Source of the DNA: Tropicimonas marinistellae
GTDB lineage: Bacteria > Pseudomonadota > Alphaproteobacteria > Rhodobacterales > Rhodobacteraceae
DNA length: 64,000 nucleotides
Reading direction: 5' to 3'
NCBI RefSeq assembly: GCF_001509585.1
Contig: NZ_LNCI01000006.1
Coordinates: 124,001 to 188,000, forward strand
Shown: positions 38,307 through 47,132 of the stretch, piece after piece
Layout of the letters: each line of letters begins with the position of its first letter
Numbering within the stretch: position 1 is the stretch's first letter
Notes under the pieces: generated by a model
Database searches by the model: none
What the model saw: only the letters and a program-made list of their open reading frames with translations
What the model was told of the DNA's origin: nothing
Made by a program: the position numbers and the translations under genes

Positions 38307-40325
38307 ATGATCTGTCCAGCCAAGTCGCCCGCGCGATTCCCCGACCATTCTGCCGTGATAGCCGCACGTCCCGTTGCGTGCCTGAAAACCACCATGCTGG
38401 GCGCGGTCTCTCTCGCATCTGCATTCGCCTTCGGCACTGCCACAGCGCAACAGGTCGCCGACACGATCTACGAAGGCGGCCCGATCCTCACCATGGACGA
38501 CAGCCAGCCCCGCGCAGAGGCGCTGGCGGTGAAGGACGGCAAGATCATGGCTATCGGACCGCTTGCCGAGGTGTTGGCTTTTCAAGGCGACGGTACCGAG
38601 CTTTTCGATCTCGACGGTCGTGCACTCCTGCCCGGGTTCGTCGACGCGCACGGGCACGTGATGCTCATCGGCCTTCAGGCATTGGCCGCGAACCTCCTTC
38701 CGGCTCCCGATGGAACGGTCAATTCCATTCCCGAGTTACAGCGCGTCCTCACTGACTACGCGGCCGCCAACGACGGGCGAGTGAACGCCATCAACGCGAT
38801 CATCGGCTTCGGCTATGACGATTCCCAGTTGGCAGAACTGCGCCACCCGACCCGCTCGGACCTCGACGCGGTTTCCAACGAGATCCCCGTCTACATCATC
38901 CACCAGTCAGGCCACCTCGCGGTGGCGAACAGCAAGGCGCTGGAACTGGCCGGTTTCGACGCCCAGAGCCCCGACCCTGCCGGCGGCGTCATCCGCCGCG
39001 AAGCGGGCTCGCAGGAGCCAAACGGCGTGCTGGAGGAGACACCGCACTTCCAGGCATTGATGAAGGTGTTGCAAAACCTGGATGCCAAGGGCGCCATGAC
39101 CATGTTCCGCGCAGGCACCGAGCTTGCCGCCTCCTACGGCTATACAACCGCACAGGAGGGTCGAGCGACCACGGGCCAGGCGAAGCTGATGGCGGCCGCT
39201 GCCTCCGGCGGAGAACTTAAGATCGACGTCGTGGCCTACCCCGATGTTCTGGTGGATCGCGATTACATCGCCCAGACCCACAGCCGCACCTATGCGGACC
39301 GGTTTCGCGTCGGTGGGGCGAAACTGACCATCGACGGCTCGCCGCAAGGGTTCACTGCCTGGCGTGACCGGCCCTATTACAACCCGCCTGAGAATTTCCG
39401 TGCCGACTACTCCGGGTACCCGGCCGCGAGCGCAGACCAGGTCTTCGACGCCGTGGACTGGGCATTCTCAAACGACATCCAGATCCTGACGCACTCCAAT
39501 GGCGAGGCTGCGAGCGACGTCTTGCTCGCAGCCATCGGCGACGCCGCTGCGCAGCACGGCAACGACAACCGGCGTGCCGTGCTGATACATGGCCAATTCC
39601 TGCGCGAGGATCAGGTCGACACGATGAAGGGCCTGAAGGTCTTTCCATCGCTTTTTCCGATGCACACGTTCTATTGGGGCGACTGGCATCGGGAGCGCAC
39701 GGTCGGGCCCGTCAACGGCGACAACATCTCTCCCACCGGCTGGGTCCGGGCGCGTGGAATGCGCTTTTCCACCCATCATGACGCGCCGGTGGCCTTCCCC
39801 AACTCCATGCGCGTCCTCGACGCGACCGTGACGCGCCGGTCACGCTCGGGAGACATCATCGGCCCTGAACATCGCGTGGACGTTGAAACGGCTCTGAAGG
39901 CGATGACCATCTGGCCCGCCTGGCAGCATTTCGAGGAGGCCGACAAGGGCTCGCTTGAGGTCGGGAAATTCGCTGACCTGGTTATCCTGTCCGAAGACCC
40001 GACCGCGGTCGACCCCGAGTTGATCGACCAGATCGAAGTCGTCCATACAATCAAGGAAGACGAGGTGATCTACAACCGCGAGCAAACCCGCGACGGACGC
40101 CTGTATTGGCGACCTGCGCCGGGTGGGGTCGACACGGTTGGTGAGGTCTTCCGAAGCGCCGCCCTTGCAACGGAAATCCCAGCAGGGCTTACCGGTGCGC
40201 GCCGGTTGATCGCGGAACGGACGGCAGCACTATCGCCACATGGCGCCACCTGCGTCTCGGGCTACGTTTTCCACGCACTGAGTCAAACCTACGCCGAGGC
40301 CGCTGCGACGCTTGATCGCCAGTGA
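38307..40325 (+). CDS. Exported YtcJ-like amidohydrolase
   Basis: A 672-residue metal-dependent hydrolase of the amidohydrolase superfamily. A long signal peptide ends in FGTATAQ, with a hydrophobic core at about 30-46, so it is periplasmic. The mature part has DTIYEGGPILTMD, the metal motif GFVDAHGHV (His115, His117), HQSGHLAVANSKALE and the C-terminal GKFADLVILSEDPT typical of the YtcJ group. The substrate is unknown. GGGAGG fixes the start. Confidence 0.88.
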   Translation: MICPAKSPARFPDHSAVIAARPVACLKTTMLGAVSLASAFAFGTATAQQVADTIYEGGPILTMDDSQPRAEALAVKDGKIMAIGPLAEVLAFQGDGTELFDLDGRALLPGFVDAHGHVMLIGLQALAANLLPAPDGTVNSIPELQRVLTDYAAANDGRVNAINAIIGFGYDDSQLAELRHPTRSDLDAVSNEIPVYIIHQSGHLAVANSKALELAGFDAQSPDPAGGVIRREAGSQEPNGVLEETPHFQALMKVLQNLDAKGAMTMFRAGTELAASYGYTTAQEGRATTGQAKLMAAAASGGELKIDVVAYPDVLVDRDYIAQTHSRTYADRFRVGGAKLTIDGSPQGFTAWRDRPYYNPPENFRADYSGYPAASADQVFDAVDWAFSNDIQILTHSNGEAASDVLLAAIGDAAAQHGNDNRRAVLIHGQFLREDQVDTMKGLKVFPSLFPMHTFYWGDWHRERTVGPVNGDNISPTGWVRARGMRFSTHHDAPVAFPNSMRVLDATVTRRSRSGDIIGPEHRVDVETALKAMTIWPAWQHFEEADKGSLEVGKFADLVILSEDPTAVDPELIDQIEVVHTIKEDEVIYNREQTRDGRLYWRPAPGGVDTVGEVFRSAALATEIPAGLTGARRLIAERTAALSPHGATCVSGYVFHALSQTYAEAAATLDRQ

Positions 40326-41212
40326 ACGCAACCTGATGTTGGGCGTTCGGGCGCTCCAGATGAGGCTGAAACTGGTATCCGCGCAGACCGGTGTCGCCGC
40401 ACCTTGCCAGCATCGGGCACCAGCCCGGAGATCCAACATTGCAGTTTTGTCTTTACGTTAGAGACGAATTCCTCTTCTCAACTGGCGCTCCAGGAACGCC
40501 CCGGCATTGCGGGATCCCCCCAACGATTCCCGTTTCGACGGTGTTGGAAGCCGGGTCGGGGTACACGTCTGAGCGTGCGCGAAGCACTGCGAAATCGACA
40601 AACTGACGCCAGAGATCCGAGAATGGGTGCAAAAGATTACCGACACCATTTTCCGCCCTTTCCAGTGAGGCGACGACGGGGCCGGACTCCGGGGCCGCCG
40701 CCGTACCGGGGAATAGCAGGCGATCTTCGCCAACAGGATCTCGCTCGGCTTTCCAAACCGCAATGCTCACATCCATGCACAGGCAAAGAGCCATCTCCAT
40801 CCGCCCTGAAACCCTCGGCAACCGGAGATCCACCGTGTCAAGCGTGGAGCGCTGACAGATCTCGTACGCAACACCACCGCTTGGCGCGCCGGCCCTCACA
40901 ATCCGATTGGCAGCCGCTTGCGCCACCGGAGCGATACCCGCGGCAACTCGGCCGGCATTCACAAGCCATACCGCGATGGTCAGTCCCAGTCCTCTTGATC
41001 TCCCGGTCCGCCCCCTCGCCCTTGTCACATGAGTATTCTTAATTCGGTCATTGGTATCACCATTTATACCCTGAGAATAAACATCTTGTCCTCTTCCCCT
41101 TTACACGTGCCGGGTTGGCGATTCTTTCCGGGCCCAGGTCGCTCGATGCATTTTCCTTGCGAAGCGTGTAGGCGCTGCTAGAGCGAAACCGAGTGCCGAT
41201 GGAGATCGCGTC
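40326..41212. other. Region of about 890 bp with one doubtful gene
   Basis: Apart from the weak reverse-strand frame at 40453-41028, no gene is supported. The part around 41030-41095 is AT-rich and could hold a reverse-strand promoter (GGTATAAA near 41060). Confidence 0.4.
40453..41028 (-). CDS. Possible uncharacterised protein
   Basis: A 191-residue frame. The N-terminus has a basic start and a hydrophobic stretch (GLTIAVWLVNAGRVAAGIA), and the middle has RVSGRMEMALCLCMDVSIAVW. I recognise no family. Codon use in the 3' half is compatible with the genome, but there is no clear ribosome binding site, so the gene could be spurious. An AT-rich promoter-like stretch upstream is the main reason to keep it. 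Confidence 0.35.
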   Translation of the reverse strand: MTRARGRTGRSRGLGLTIAVWLVNAGRVAAGIAPVAQAAANRIVRAGAPSGGVAYEICQRSTLDTVDLRLPRVSGRMEMALCLCMDVSIAVWKAERDPVGEDRLLFPGTAAAPESGPVVASLERAENGVGNLLHPFSDLWRQFVDFAVLRARSDVYPDPASNTVETGIVGGIPQCRGVPGAPVEKRNSSLT

Positions 41213-42403
41213 ATGCCCCTTCCCTTGAACCCCGCCATGGCCGCAACGGCAGTTTCCCCAGTGCCGGAAGCAGCCCGATGGATCGAGGGGCACGCCCATT
41301 CCGCCGACTTCCCACTGATCAACGTTAGCCAGGCCGCTCCGACTGCCCCGCCCCCTGAGCCGCTGCGCATTGCGATGGCGGAGACCCTCCTGTCCGAGGC
41401 TGCCTCGCATCTGTACGGCCCAGATCTCGGTCTTCACGATCTCAGGGAAGAACTCGCTGCAAAAACGTCAGCCATGTATGGCGGGACCGTGGAAGCAAGT
41501 CAGGTGGCGATCATGTCGGGATGCAACCAGGCCTTCGCGGCAGCCGTGGCCACACTCGCTGGACCAGGAGATGAAGTTCTTCTCCCAACGCCTTGGTACT
41601 TCAATCATAAAATGTGGCTCGACATGTCGTCGATAGGGGCAATTCCATTGCCGACAGACGATGAACTATTGCCCGATCCGCTCGCCGCGAAGGCGCGGAT
41701 CACCGACCGTACCCGCGCCATTGTACTCGTGACGCCGAACAACCCCGGCGGTGTTGAGTACCCGCCGGAGCGAATAGCCGCGTTTCGCGACCTCGCGAGA
41801 GCGCATGGGTTGGCCTTGATCGTCGACGAAACCTATCGCGATTTCCGCGTCGGCTCAGATGCGCCGCATAACCTGTTTGCCGATCCGGATTGGGCGGATA
41901 CGGTGATCCATCTCTACAGTTTTTCGAAAGCGTACCGGCTGACGGGTCACCGCGTGGGCGCGCTCGCAAGCTCCCGAGCGCGGCTCGTTCACGTGGAGAA
42001 ATTCATCGATTCCGTCACGATTTGCGCCAGCCAGATAGGGCAGCGAGGCGCACTCTGGGGGCTTCGGCATCTGGATGATTGGATTGCGTCTGAACGCTGC
42101 GAGATCCTTGGTCGGCGAGCGGCGATCCTTGAGCATTTCCCAAGACTAGAAGCGCGGGGTTGGCAGCTGCGCGGCTGCGGCGCCTTCTTTGCCTATGTCG
42201 AACATCCGTTCGACCTGCCCGCCGACGCGCTCGCCCGGAGACTTGTCGCGGAGGCCGGAGTACTCTGCCTGCCAGGCACGATGTTCGAACCGGACGGATC
42301 ACCATCTGGCGCGCAGCACCTCAGACTGGCCTATGCCAATATCGACAGTACGCAGATTGCCGATCTGATCGACCGGCTGGAAAGCGTCGAGATCACACCC
42401 TGA
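41213..42403 (+). CDS. Class I/II PLP aminotransferase
   Basis: A 396-residue fold-type I aminotransferase. It shows GPDLGLHDLREELAAK, SGCNQAFAAAV, LVTPNNPGG, the Asp of LIVDETYRDFR, and the Schiff-base Lys in SFSKAYRLTGHRVG, ending with HLRLAYANID. It resembles aspartate/aromatic or methionine-type enzymes. The amino donor and acceptor are not determined. GGAGA precedes the ATG. The next gene (ppiD) starts 67 bp downstream. Confidence 0.9.
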   Translation: MPLPLNPAMAATAVSPVPEAARWIEGHAHSADFPLINVSQAAPTAPPPEPLRIAMAETLLSEAASHLYGPDLGLHDLREELAAKTSAMYGGTVEASQVAIMSGCNQAFAAAVATLAGPGDEVLLPTPWYFNHKMWLDMSSIGAIPLPTDDELLPDPLAAKARITDRTRAIVLVTPNNPGGVEYPPERIAAFRDLARAHGLALIVDETYRDFRVGSDAPHNLFADPDWADTVIHLYSFSKAYRLTGHRVGALASSRARLVHVEKFIDSVTICASQIGQRGALWGLRHLDDWIASERCEILGRRAAILEHFPRLEARGWQLRGCGAFFAYVEHPFDLPADALARRLVAEAGVLCLPGTMFEPDGSPSGAQHLRLAYANIDSTQIADLIDRLESVEITP

Positions 42404-42470
42404 GCGCTTGCCTCCCTGCCCCGGGACGCATAGACAAACGCGACACGACGCGCAGCATTGAGGTGCCCCC

Positions 42471-44321
42471 ATGAGCAAAGGCAAGAAGGCCGGAAACATT
42501 CTCGTCTATGCCCTGATGGCGGCGCTCATCGCCGGCCTCGGCGGGTTCGGGATCTCCAACTTTTCCGGCGGCGGCACAACCGTTGCCACGGTGGGCGACC
42601 GGGAAATCACCGCGCAGGAATACTATCGTGGGCTGACCCAGGCAATTCAGGCACAGGAAGCCGCAGGAGCGACCGACACAAGCTTCCCCGCCCTCGAGGC
42701 ACAAGGCATCCCGGCGCAAGTGCGGGCGCAGCTCGCTGGCACGGCAGCACTCGACAACGAGGCCGCGCGGCTGGGAATCTCGGTCGGGGATACAACCGTT
42801 GCCGAGGAAATCAGGGCATCATCCGCATTTGCGGGCACGGACGGTTCTTTCGATCGCGACGCCTACGAGTTCATGCTGGACCGCAACGGTTGGAGTGTTG
42901 CCGATTACGAACGCACCGTACGCGAGGAAACGTCTCGCCAGATCCTGCAGGGAGCTGTCGCCGCCGGGGTAGCCGCACCGCAAGAAACCGTGGACCTTCT
43001 GATGTCCTGGTTCGGTGAACGCCGCAGTTTCCGGTGGGCGCGCTACTCTGCGGACCGCTTCATCACCGATCTCACGATACCGAGCGAAGAAGATCTCGCG
43101 TCGTACTACAGCGAGAATGAAGCTGCCTTCACCCTGCCAGAAAGCAAGCGCCTCACGTATGTCCTGCTGACACCCGACATGATGGCCGACAGCGCCGAAA
43201 TAGAAGAAGCAGACCTTCGCGCCCTCTACACCGAGCGGATGGACCAGTATTCGATACCCGAACGTCGGCTGGTGGAGCGCCTGGTTTTCGGCACTGCCGA
43301 GGAAGCGAGCGCGGCACGTGAAGCGATCGAGGCCGGTGACAGCGATTTTGCCGGAGAGGTGGAGAAACGGGGGCTTGAACTGAGCGACGTGGATCTCGGC
43401 GATGTGACTCGCGACGACCTTGGCCAGGCTGCCGACGCGGTCTTCGGCCTCGAAGAGCCGGGCATCGTCGGTCCCTACCCCACTGATCTTGGCCCGGCGC
43501 TGTTCCGCATGAACGGGATTCTTGCCGCTCAGGAGACCCCATTCGAGGAGGCTGCTCCGGAGCTGCGCGCCGAGCTTGGGCGGGATGTCGCGCGCAGACA
43601 AATTGAGGATCTCCTCAGCGACTACGACGACAGGCTCGCGGGCGGCGCGACCTTGGAAGACCTCGCCCAAGAGACGGAAATGGAACTGGGCACGCTGGAT
43701 TACTACTCAAACGTGGATGCCGACGTCGCGGGGTACGAGGCATTTCGCGCAGAAGCCGAGGCCGTCACCGAGAAGGACTTTCCACAGATCCAGTCGCTGG
43801 ATGACGGCGGGATTTTCGCCTTGCGATTGGATGAGGTCCTGCCGCCGAGGCTGCAGGAGTTGGAGGAGGTGCGCGACGCTGTTCAAGCGGGTTGGGAAAA
43901 CGCGCAAGCTGTAGAGCAGGCCAGCGAGGCGGCGCGATCCGCGCAGGCACAACTCGAAGTTGGCGGCACCCTCGGCAGCGACGGGCCGACACTGCAGACG
44001 GTGGAGCACACAACACGCGCCAGTATTGCAACCGCGGGCGTGCCCGTTGCGCTCTCGGAGAAGATCTTCACGATGGAAGCCGGTGAGACAGCCATTGTCG
44101 AAGCGCCCGACGCCGCGTTGCTGGTAATATTGGACAATGTGGAACCGGTCGACACCACCGATCCGCAAATGGCGCTCATCGAGGAACAGATCCGCGCCCA
44201 GGCATCTCAGGGTATCGCCTCCGATCTGTTTCTCTACTACGCGCAGGCGCTGACGGCGACGGCGGGCATTACCTTCAACGATGCGGCATTGAACGCCGTG
44301 CATTCGCAACTCATCCGCTGA
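42471..44321 (+). CDS. ppiD: PpiD-like peptidyl-prolyl isomerase (SurA_N/PPIC)
   Basis: A 616-residue inner-membrane-anchored periplasmic folding factor: one N-terminal transmembrane segment (about 10-32), a SurA/PpiD-like N domain with VGDREITAQEYY and QVRAQLAG, and a parvulin-type domain around 245-355 (RRLVERLVFGTAEEASAA to GIVGPYPTDLGPALFRM). It assists maturation of outer-membrane and secreted proteins, possibly the porin at 5027. Catalytic residues are weakly conserved, as in many PpiD proteins. It is 7 bp upstream of trpE. Confidence 0.85.
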   Translation: MSKGKKAGNILVYALMAALIAGLGGFGISNFSGGGTTVATVGDREITAQEYYRGLTQAIQAQEAAGATDTSFPALEAQGIPAQVRAQLAGTAALDNEAARLGISVGDTTVAEEIRASSAFAGTDGSFDRDAYEFMLDRNGWSVADYERTVREETSRQILQGAVAAGVAAPQETVDLLMSWFGERRSFRWARYSADRFITDLTIPSEEDLASYYSENEAAFTLPESKRLTYVLLTPDMMADSAEIEEADLRALYTERMDQYSIPERRLVERLVFGTAEEASAAREAIEAGDSDFAGEVEKRGLELSDVDLGDVTRDDLGQAADAVFGLEEPGIVGPYPTDLGPALFRMNGILAAQETPFEEAAPELRAELGRDVARRQIEDLLSDYDDRLAGGATLEDLAQETEMELGTLDYYSNVDADVAGYEAFRAEAEAVTEKDFPQIQSLDDGGIFALRLDEVLPPRLQELEEVRDAVQAGWENAQAVEQASEAARSAQAQLEVGGTLGSDGPTLQTVEHTTRASIATAGVPVALSEKIFTMEAGETAIVEAPDAALLVILDNVEPVDTTDPQMALIEEQIRAQASQGIASDLFLYYAQALTATAGITFNDAALNAVHSQLIR

Positions 44322-44328
44322 TCACCTG

Positions 44329-45843
44329 ATGGCACAGCTCTTTCCCGTCTTCGAAGATTTTTCGCGCGGCTACGACAACGGCAGTAATCAGGTTGTCTAC
44401 ACGCGCCTCGCTGCGGATCTGGACACGCCGGTCAGCCTGATGCTGAAGCTCGCTGGCGCACGGACCGACAGTTTCGTACTGGAGTCGGTAACCGGCGGGG
44501 AAGTACGCGGCCGCTATTCCATCATCGGCCTGAAGCCGGACCTGATCTGGAAGTGCAACGGCACGTCGGCACGGATAAACCGCCAGTCCCGCTTTGACCC
44601 GGACGCCTTCGTGGACGAAGAAGGCGACCCGCTGTCGTCGCTGCGCCGTCTTATCGCCGAAAGCCGGATTTCGCTGCCCGACGATCTGCCCTCCGCCGCT
44701 GCCGGGCTGTTCGGCTATCTCGGATACGACATGATCCGGCTGGTGGAACACTTGCCGAACGTCAACCCTGACCCGCTCGGACTACCGGACGCGGTCATGA
44801 TGCGCCCCTCGGTTGTGGCGGTCCTGGACGGCGTGAAGGGCGAGGTCATTATCGTTTCGCCTGCTTTCACGGGCGGCGGGCTTTCGGCCAAGGCCGCCTA
44901 CGCCCAGGCCGCCGAACGCGTGATGGATGCGGTAAGGGAACTGGAGGGCGGCGTGCGGGGCGAAAGCCGCGATCTGGCCGAGGAAGCCGTTGTTGGCGAA
45001 CCCGTCTCGAACTTCACGAAGCCCGCCTACATGCAGGCCGTCGAGAACGCCAAGGAGTACATCCGCGCCGGTGACATCTTCCAGGTCGTCCCCTCGCAGC
45101 GGTGGACCGTCGATTTTCCACTACCGCCCTTCGCGCTCTACCGAAGCCTGCGGCGGACGAATCCATCTCCCTTTATGTTCTTCTTCAACTTCGGTGGTTT
45201 CCAGGTAATCGGCGCCAGCCCGGAGATCCTCGTGCGCCTGCGCGATGGCGAAGTCACGATCCGCCCTATCGCCGGTACCCGGCCACGCGGTGCCAACGAG
45301 GAGGAAGACCGCGCGCTGGAAGCCGATCTGCTCGGCGATGAGAAGGAGATGGCCGAACACCTGATGCTGCTCGACCTGGGGCGCAATGACGTGGGCCGGG
45401 TGGCAAGGATCGGTACCGTGAAGCCCACCGAGGAGTTTGTTATCGAGCGCTACAGCCACGTCATGCATATCGTCTCCAACGTGGTGGGCGAGCTGAAGGA
45501 TGGCGAGGATGCGCTCTCCGCGCTGCTCGCGGGCCTGCCCGCAGGGACGGTCTCCGGCGCGCCAAAGGTGCGGGCGATGGAGATCATCGACGAGTTGGAG
45601 CCGGAGAAACGCGGCGTTTATGGCGGCGGTGTCGGATATTTCTCCGCAGACGGCGACATGGACATGTGCATCGCGCTGCGAACCGCAGTTCTGAAGAACG
45701 AGAACCTCTACATCCAAGCTGGTGGCGGTGTCGTTTACGACAGCGATCCGGAAGCCGAATGGCTAGAGACGGTAAACAAATCCCGCGCCATCCGAGCGGC
45801 CGCACAGGACGCGGGCCGCTTCGTGCGACAGGGGAACCGCTAA
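44329..45843 (+). CDS. trpE: Anthranilate synthase component I
   Basis: A 504-residue enzyme that converts chorismate to anthranilate with ammonia from TrpG, the first step of tryptophan synthesis. Visible are the N-terminal tryptophan-feedback segment DSFVLESVTGG, and the chorismate-binding half with RAGDIFQVVPSQR, IRPIAGTRPRG, LDLGRNDVGRVA and LPAGTVSGAPKVRAMEII, then AGGGVVYDSDPEAEW. It sits 7 bp behind ppiD, so there is no room for a trp attenuator of its own; trpG and trpD are in a separate operon 6.6 kb away. Confidence 0.95.
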   Translation: MAQLFPVFEDFSRGYDNGSNQVVYTRLAADLDTPVSLMLKLAGARTDSFVLESVTGGEVRGRYSIIGLKPDLIWKCNGTSARINRQSRFDPDAFVDEEGDPLSSLRRLIAESRISLPDDLPSAAAGLFGYLGYDMIRLVEHLPNVNPDPLGLPDAVMMRPSVVAVLDGVKGEVIIVSPAFTGGGLSAKAAYAQAAERVMDAVRELEGGVRGESRDLAEEAVVGEPVSNFTKPAYMQAVENAKEYIRAGDIFQVVPSQRWTVDFPLPPFALYRSLRRTNPSPFMFFFNFGGFQVIGASPEILVRLRDGEVTIRPIAGTRPRGANEEEDRALEADLLGDEKEMAEHLMLLDLGRNDVGRVARIGTVKPTEEFVIERYSHVMHIVSNVVGELKDGEDALSALLAGLPAGTVSGAPKVRAMEIIDELEPEKRGVYGGGVGYFSADGDMDMCIALRTAVLKNENLYIQAGGGVVYDSDPEAEWLETVNKSRAIRAAAQDAGRFVRQGNR

Positions 45844-45878
45844 GGCGTTCCGCTGCCTCGACGACGGAACCTGCGTTT

Positions 45879-46325
45879 TCAGACGAGCGACTTTTCCATA
45901 AACACCCGGTAGCCTTCGCGCCCGGTCTCCGTCCAGCCGCTGTTGAAGTAGAAGCGCAGAGTAGGCGTCATGTCTCGGTGCGAGGCGAGTGTCATCCGCG
46001 TGAACCCTGCACGGCGCGCATAGTCCTCGGCCACGGCCATCAGAGCCCGGCCGACGCCACGACCACCACAATCGGGGTGCACCGCCAGGTTTGCCACCTG
46101 CGCCGCATCTGTCCCAATGTGCATGACGAGACCGCCGAGGATACGCCCGGTGTCGTCCGCCTCGGCGACCCAGACAGGATGGGTTTCGATCTCGTCGGCA
46201 ACGCCGGAATCCACATCCGGCAAACCGTCCAGACGCTCGATCCAGGGCCCATAGGCTGCGCGAATGACATCGGTAAATGCCGGCGCGTCGGCGGCGCGTG
46301 CAGCGCGGATAAGTGGAGGTTCCAT
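45879..46325 (-). CDS. GNAT family N-acetyltransferase
   Basis: A 148-residue acetyltransferase with the acetyl-CoA motif NLAVHPDCGGRGVGRALM and a following FTRMTLASHRDMTPTLRFY segment. It is the last gene in a reverse-strand run after a phosphodiesterase and a cardiolipin synthase. The substrate is unknown. Confidence 0.85.
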   Translation of the reverse strand: MEPPLIRAARAADAPAFTDVIRAAYGPWIERLDGLPDVDSGVADEIETHPVWVAEADDTGRILGGLVMHIGTDAAQVANLAVHPDCGGRGVGRALMAVAEDYARRAGFTRMTLASHRDMTPTLRFYFNSGWTETGREGYRVFMEKSLV

Positions 46326-46388
46326 TCTAGAAACGTGGGAAGTATCGCCCGAAAATGCAATGATCTTCGAGACCGTCCTGCGGACGGG

Positions 46389-47096
46389 TCAATTGGCCGT
46401 TTCGGCCGCCGAAATGCCCACATCGCTCCAGATGGGCAGATGATCGGAAGCGCGGCTGGCCAATTGCCCCTGCTCCACCCCGGCGTCGCGCAGTTCAACG
46501 TCCTGCCCGAGAGCAAACCGGTCGAGCCCGGCGACAGGACGCGCGGCATGGAAGGAATTTCCAGGGCTGATGATCTGGAAGTCGGGCTCCAGGGGTTCCA
46601 TGCCCCGGTCCATCGACCATTCGTTGAAGTCACCCATTACCACGGTTCGGCCCGCCGCCTCGCCGAGGTGGTCGCGGATCGTCTGCAACTGCAGGCGACG
46701 GTGAAAGCGCACAAGTCCCAGATGCGCCCCGACCACGTTGATCGCGGACTGCTCGAATGTGACTTCCACCCGCACGGCACCGCGCGGCTCAAGGCCCGGC
46801 AGATCAACGCGCTCCACTTCGGTGATCTCCAGTCCCCGACGTACAAGCACGGCGTTTCCGTGCCAGCCGAGGCTGACATCGTTCTCTGCCAGCGGCGCGA
46901 TCTGGAAATCCGTCTCAGTGCCGATCAGGTTCCGACACAGAGCCGAAGGCCGCGCACCTAGTCGCTTGTCCACCTCCTGCAGAGCAACGATATCGGCATC
47001 CAGTGCATTGACCACGTCCAGAATCCGTTCGGGATCTCGGCGAAAATCCACCCCGACCGCCTTCTGGATATTGTAGCTGGCCAATCTCAGGCGCAC
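46389..47096 (-). CDS. Endonuclease/exonuclease/phosphatase family protein
   Basis: A 235-residue soluble EEP-fold hydrolase: LASYNIQKAVG (Asn), VALQEVDKR (Glu), VVGAHLGLV, VVMGDFNEW (Asp-Asn) and RASDHLPIW (Asp-His). Lacking membrane segments, it differs from the EEP protein at 11760. It starts 36 bp after the cardiolipin synthase gene and probably belongs to the same transcript, which suggests a phospholipid-related phosphodiester substrate (inference). Confidence 0.87.
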   Translation of the reverse strand: MRLRLASYNIQKAVGVDFRRDPERILDVVNALDADIVALQEVDKRLGARPSALCRNLIGTETDFQIAPLAENDVSLGWHGNAVLVRRGLEITEVERVDLPGLEPRGAVRVEVTFEQSAINVVGAHLGLVRFHRRLQLQTIRDHLGEAAGRTVVMGDFNEWSMDRGMEPLEPDFQIISPGNSFHAARPVAGLDRFALGQDVELRDAGVEQGQLASRASDHLPIWSDVGISAAETAN

Positions 47097-47132
47097 GCGC
47101 CGATCTCCTGTTTTAGTATCCGGCTTCGCCGC

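Noticed and set aside
40404-41042. A 212-residue forward-strand frame
   Set aside because: Composition is Arg/Ser/Pro-rich without domains, and it mirrors the more plausible reverse-strand frame.
44322-44328. A trp attenuator or leader peptide before trpE
   Set aside because: Only 7 bp separate ppiD and trpE, leaving no space for one.
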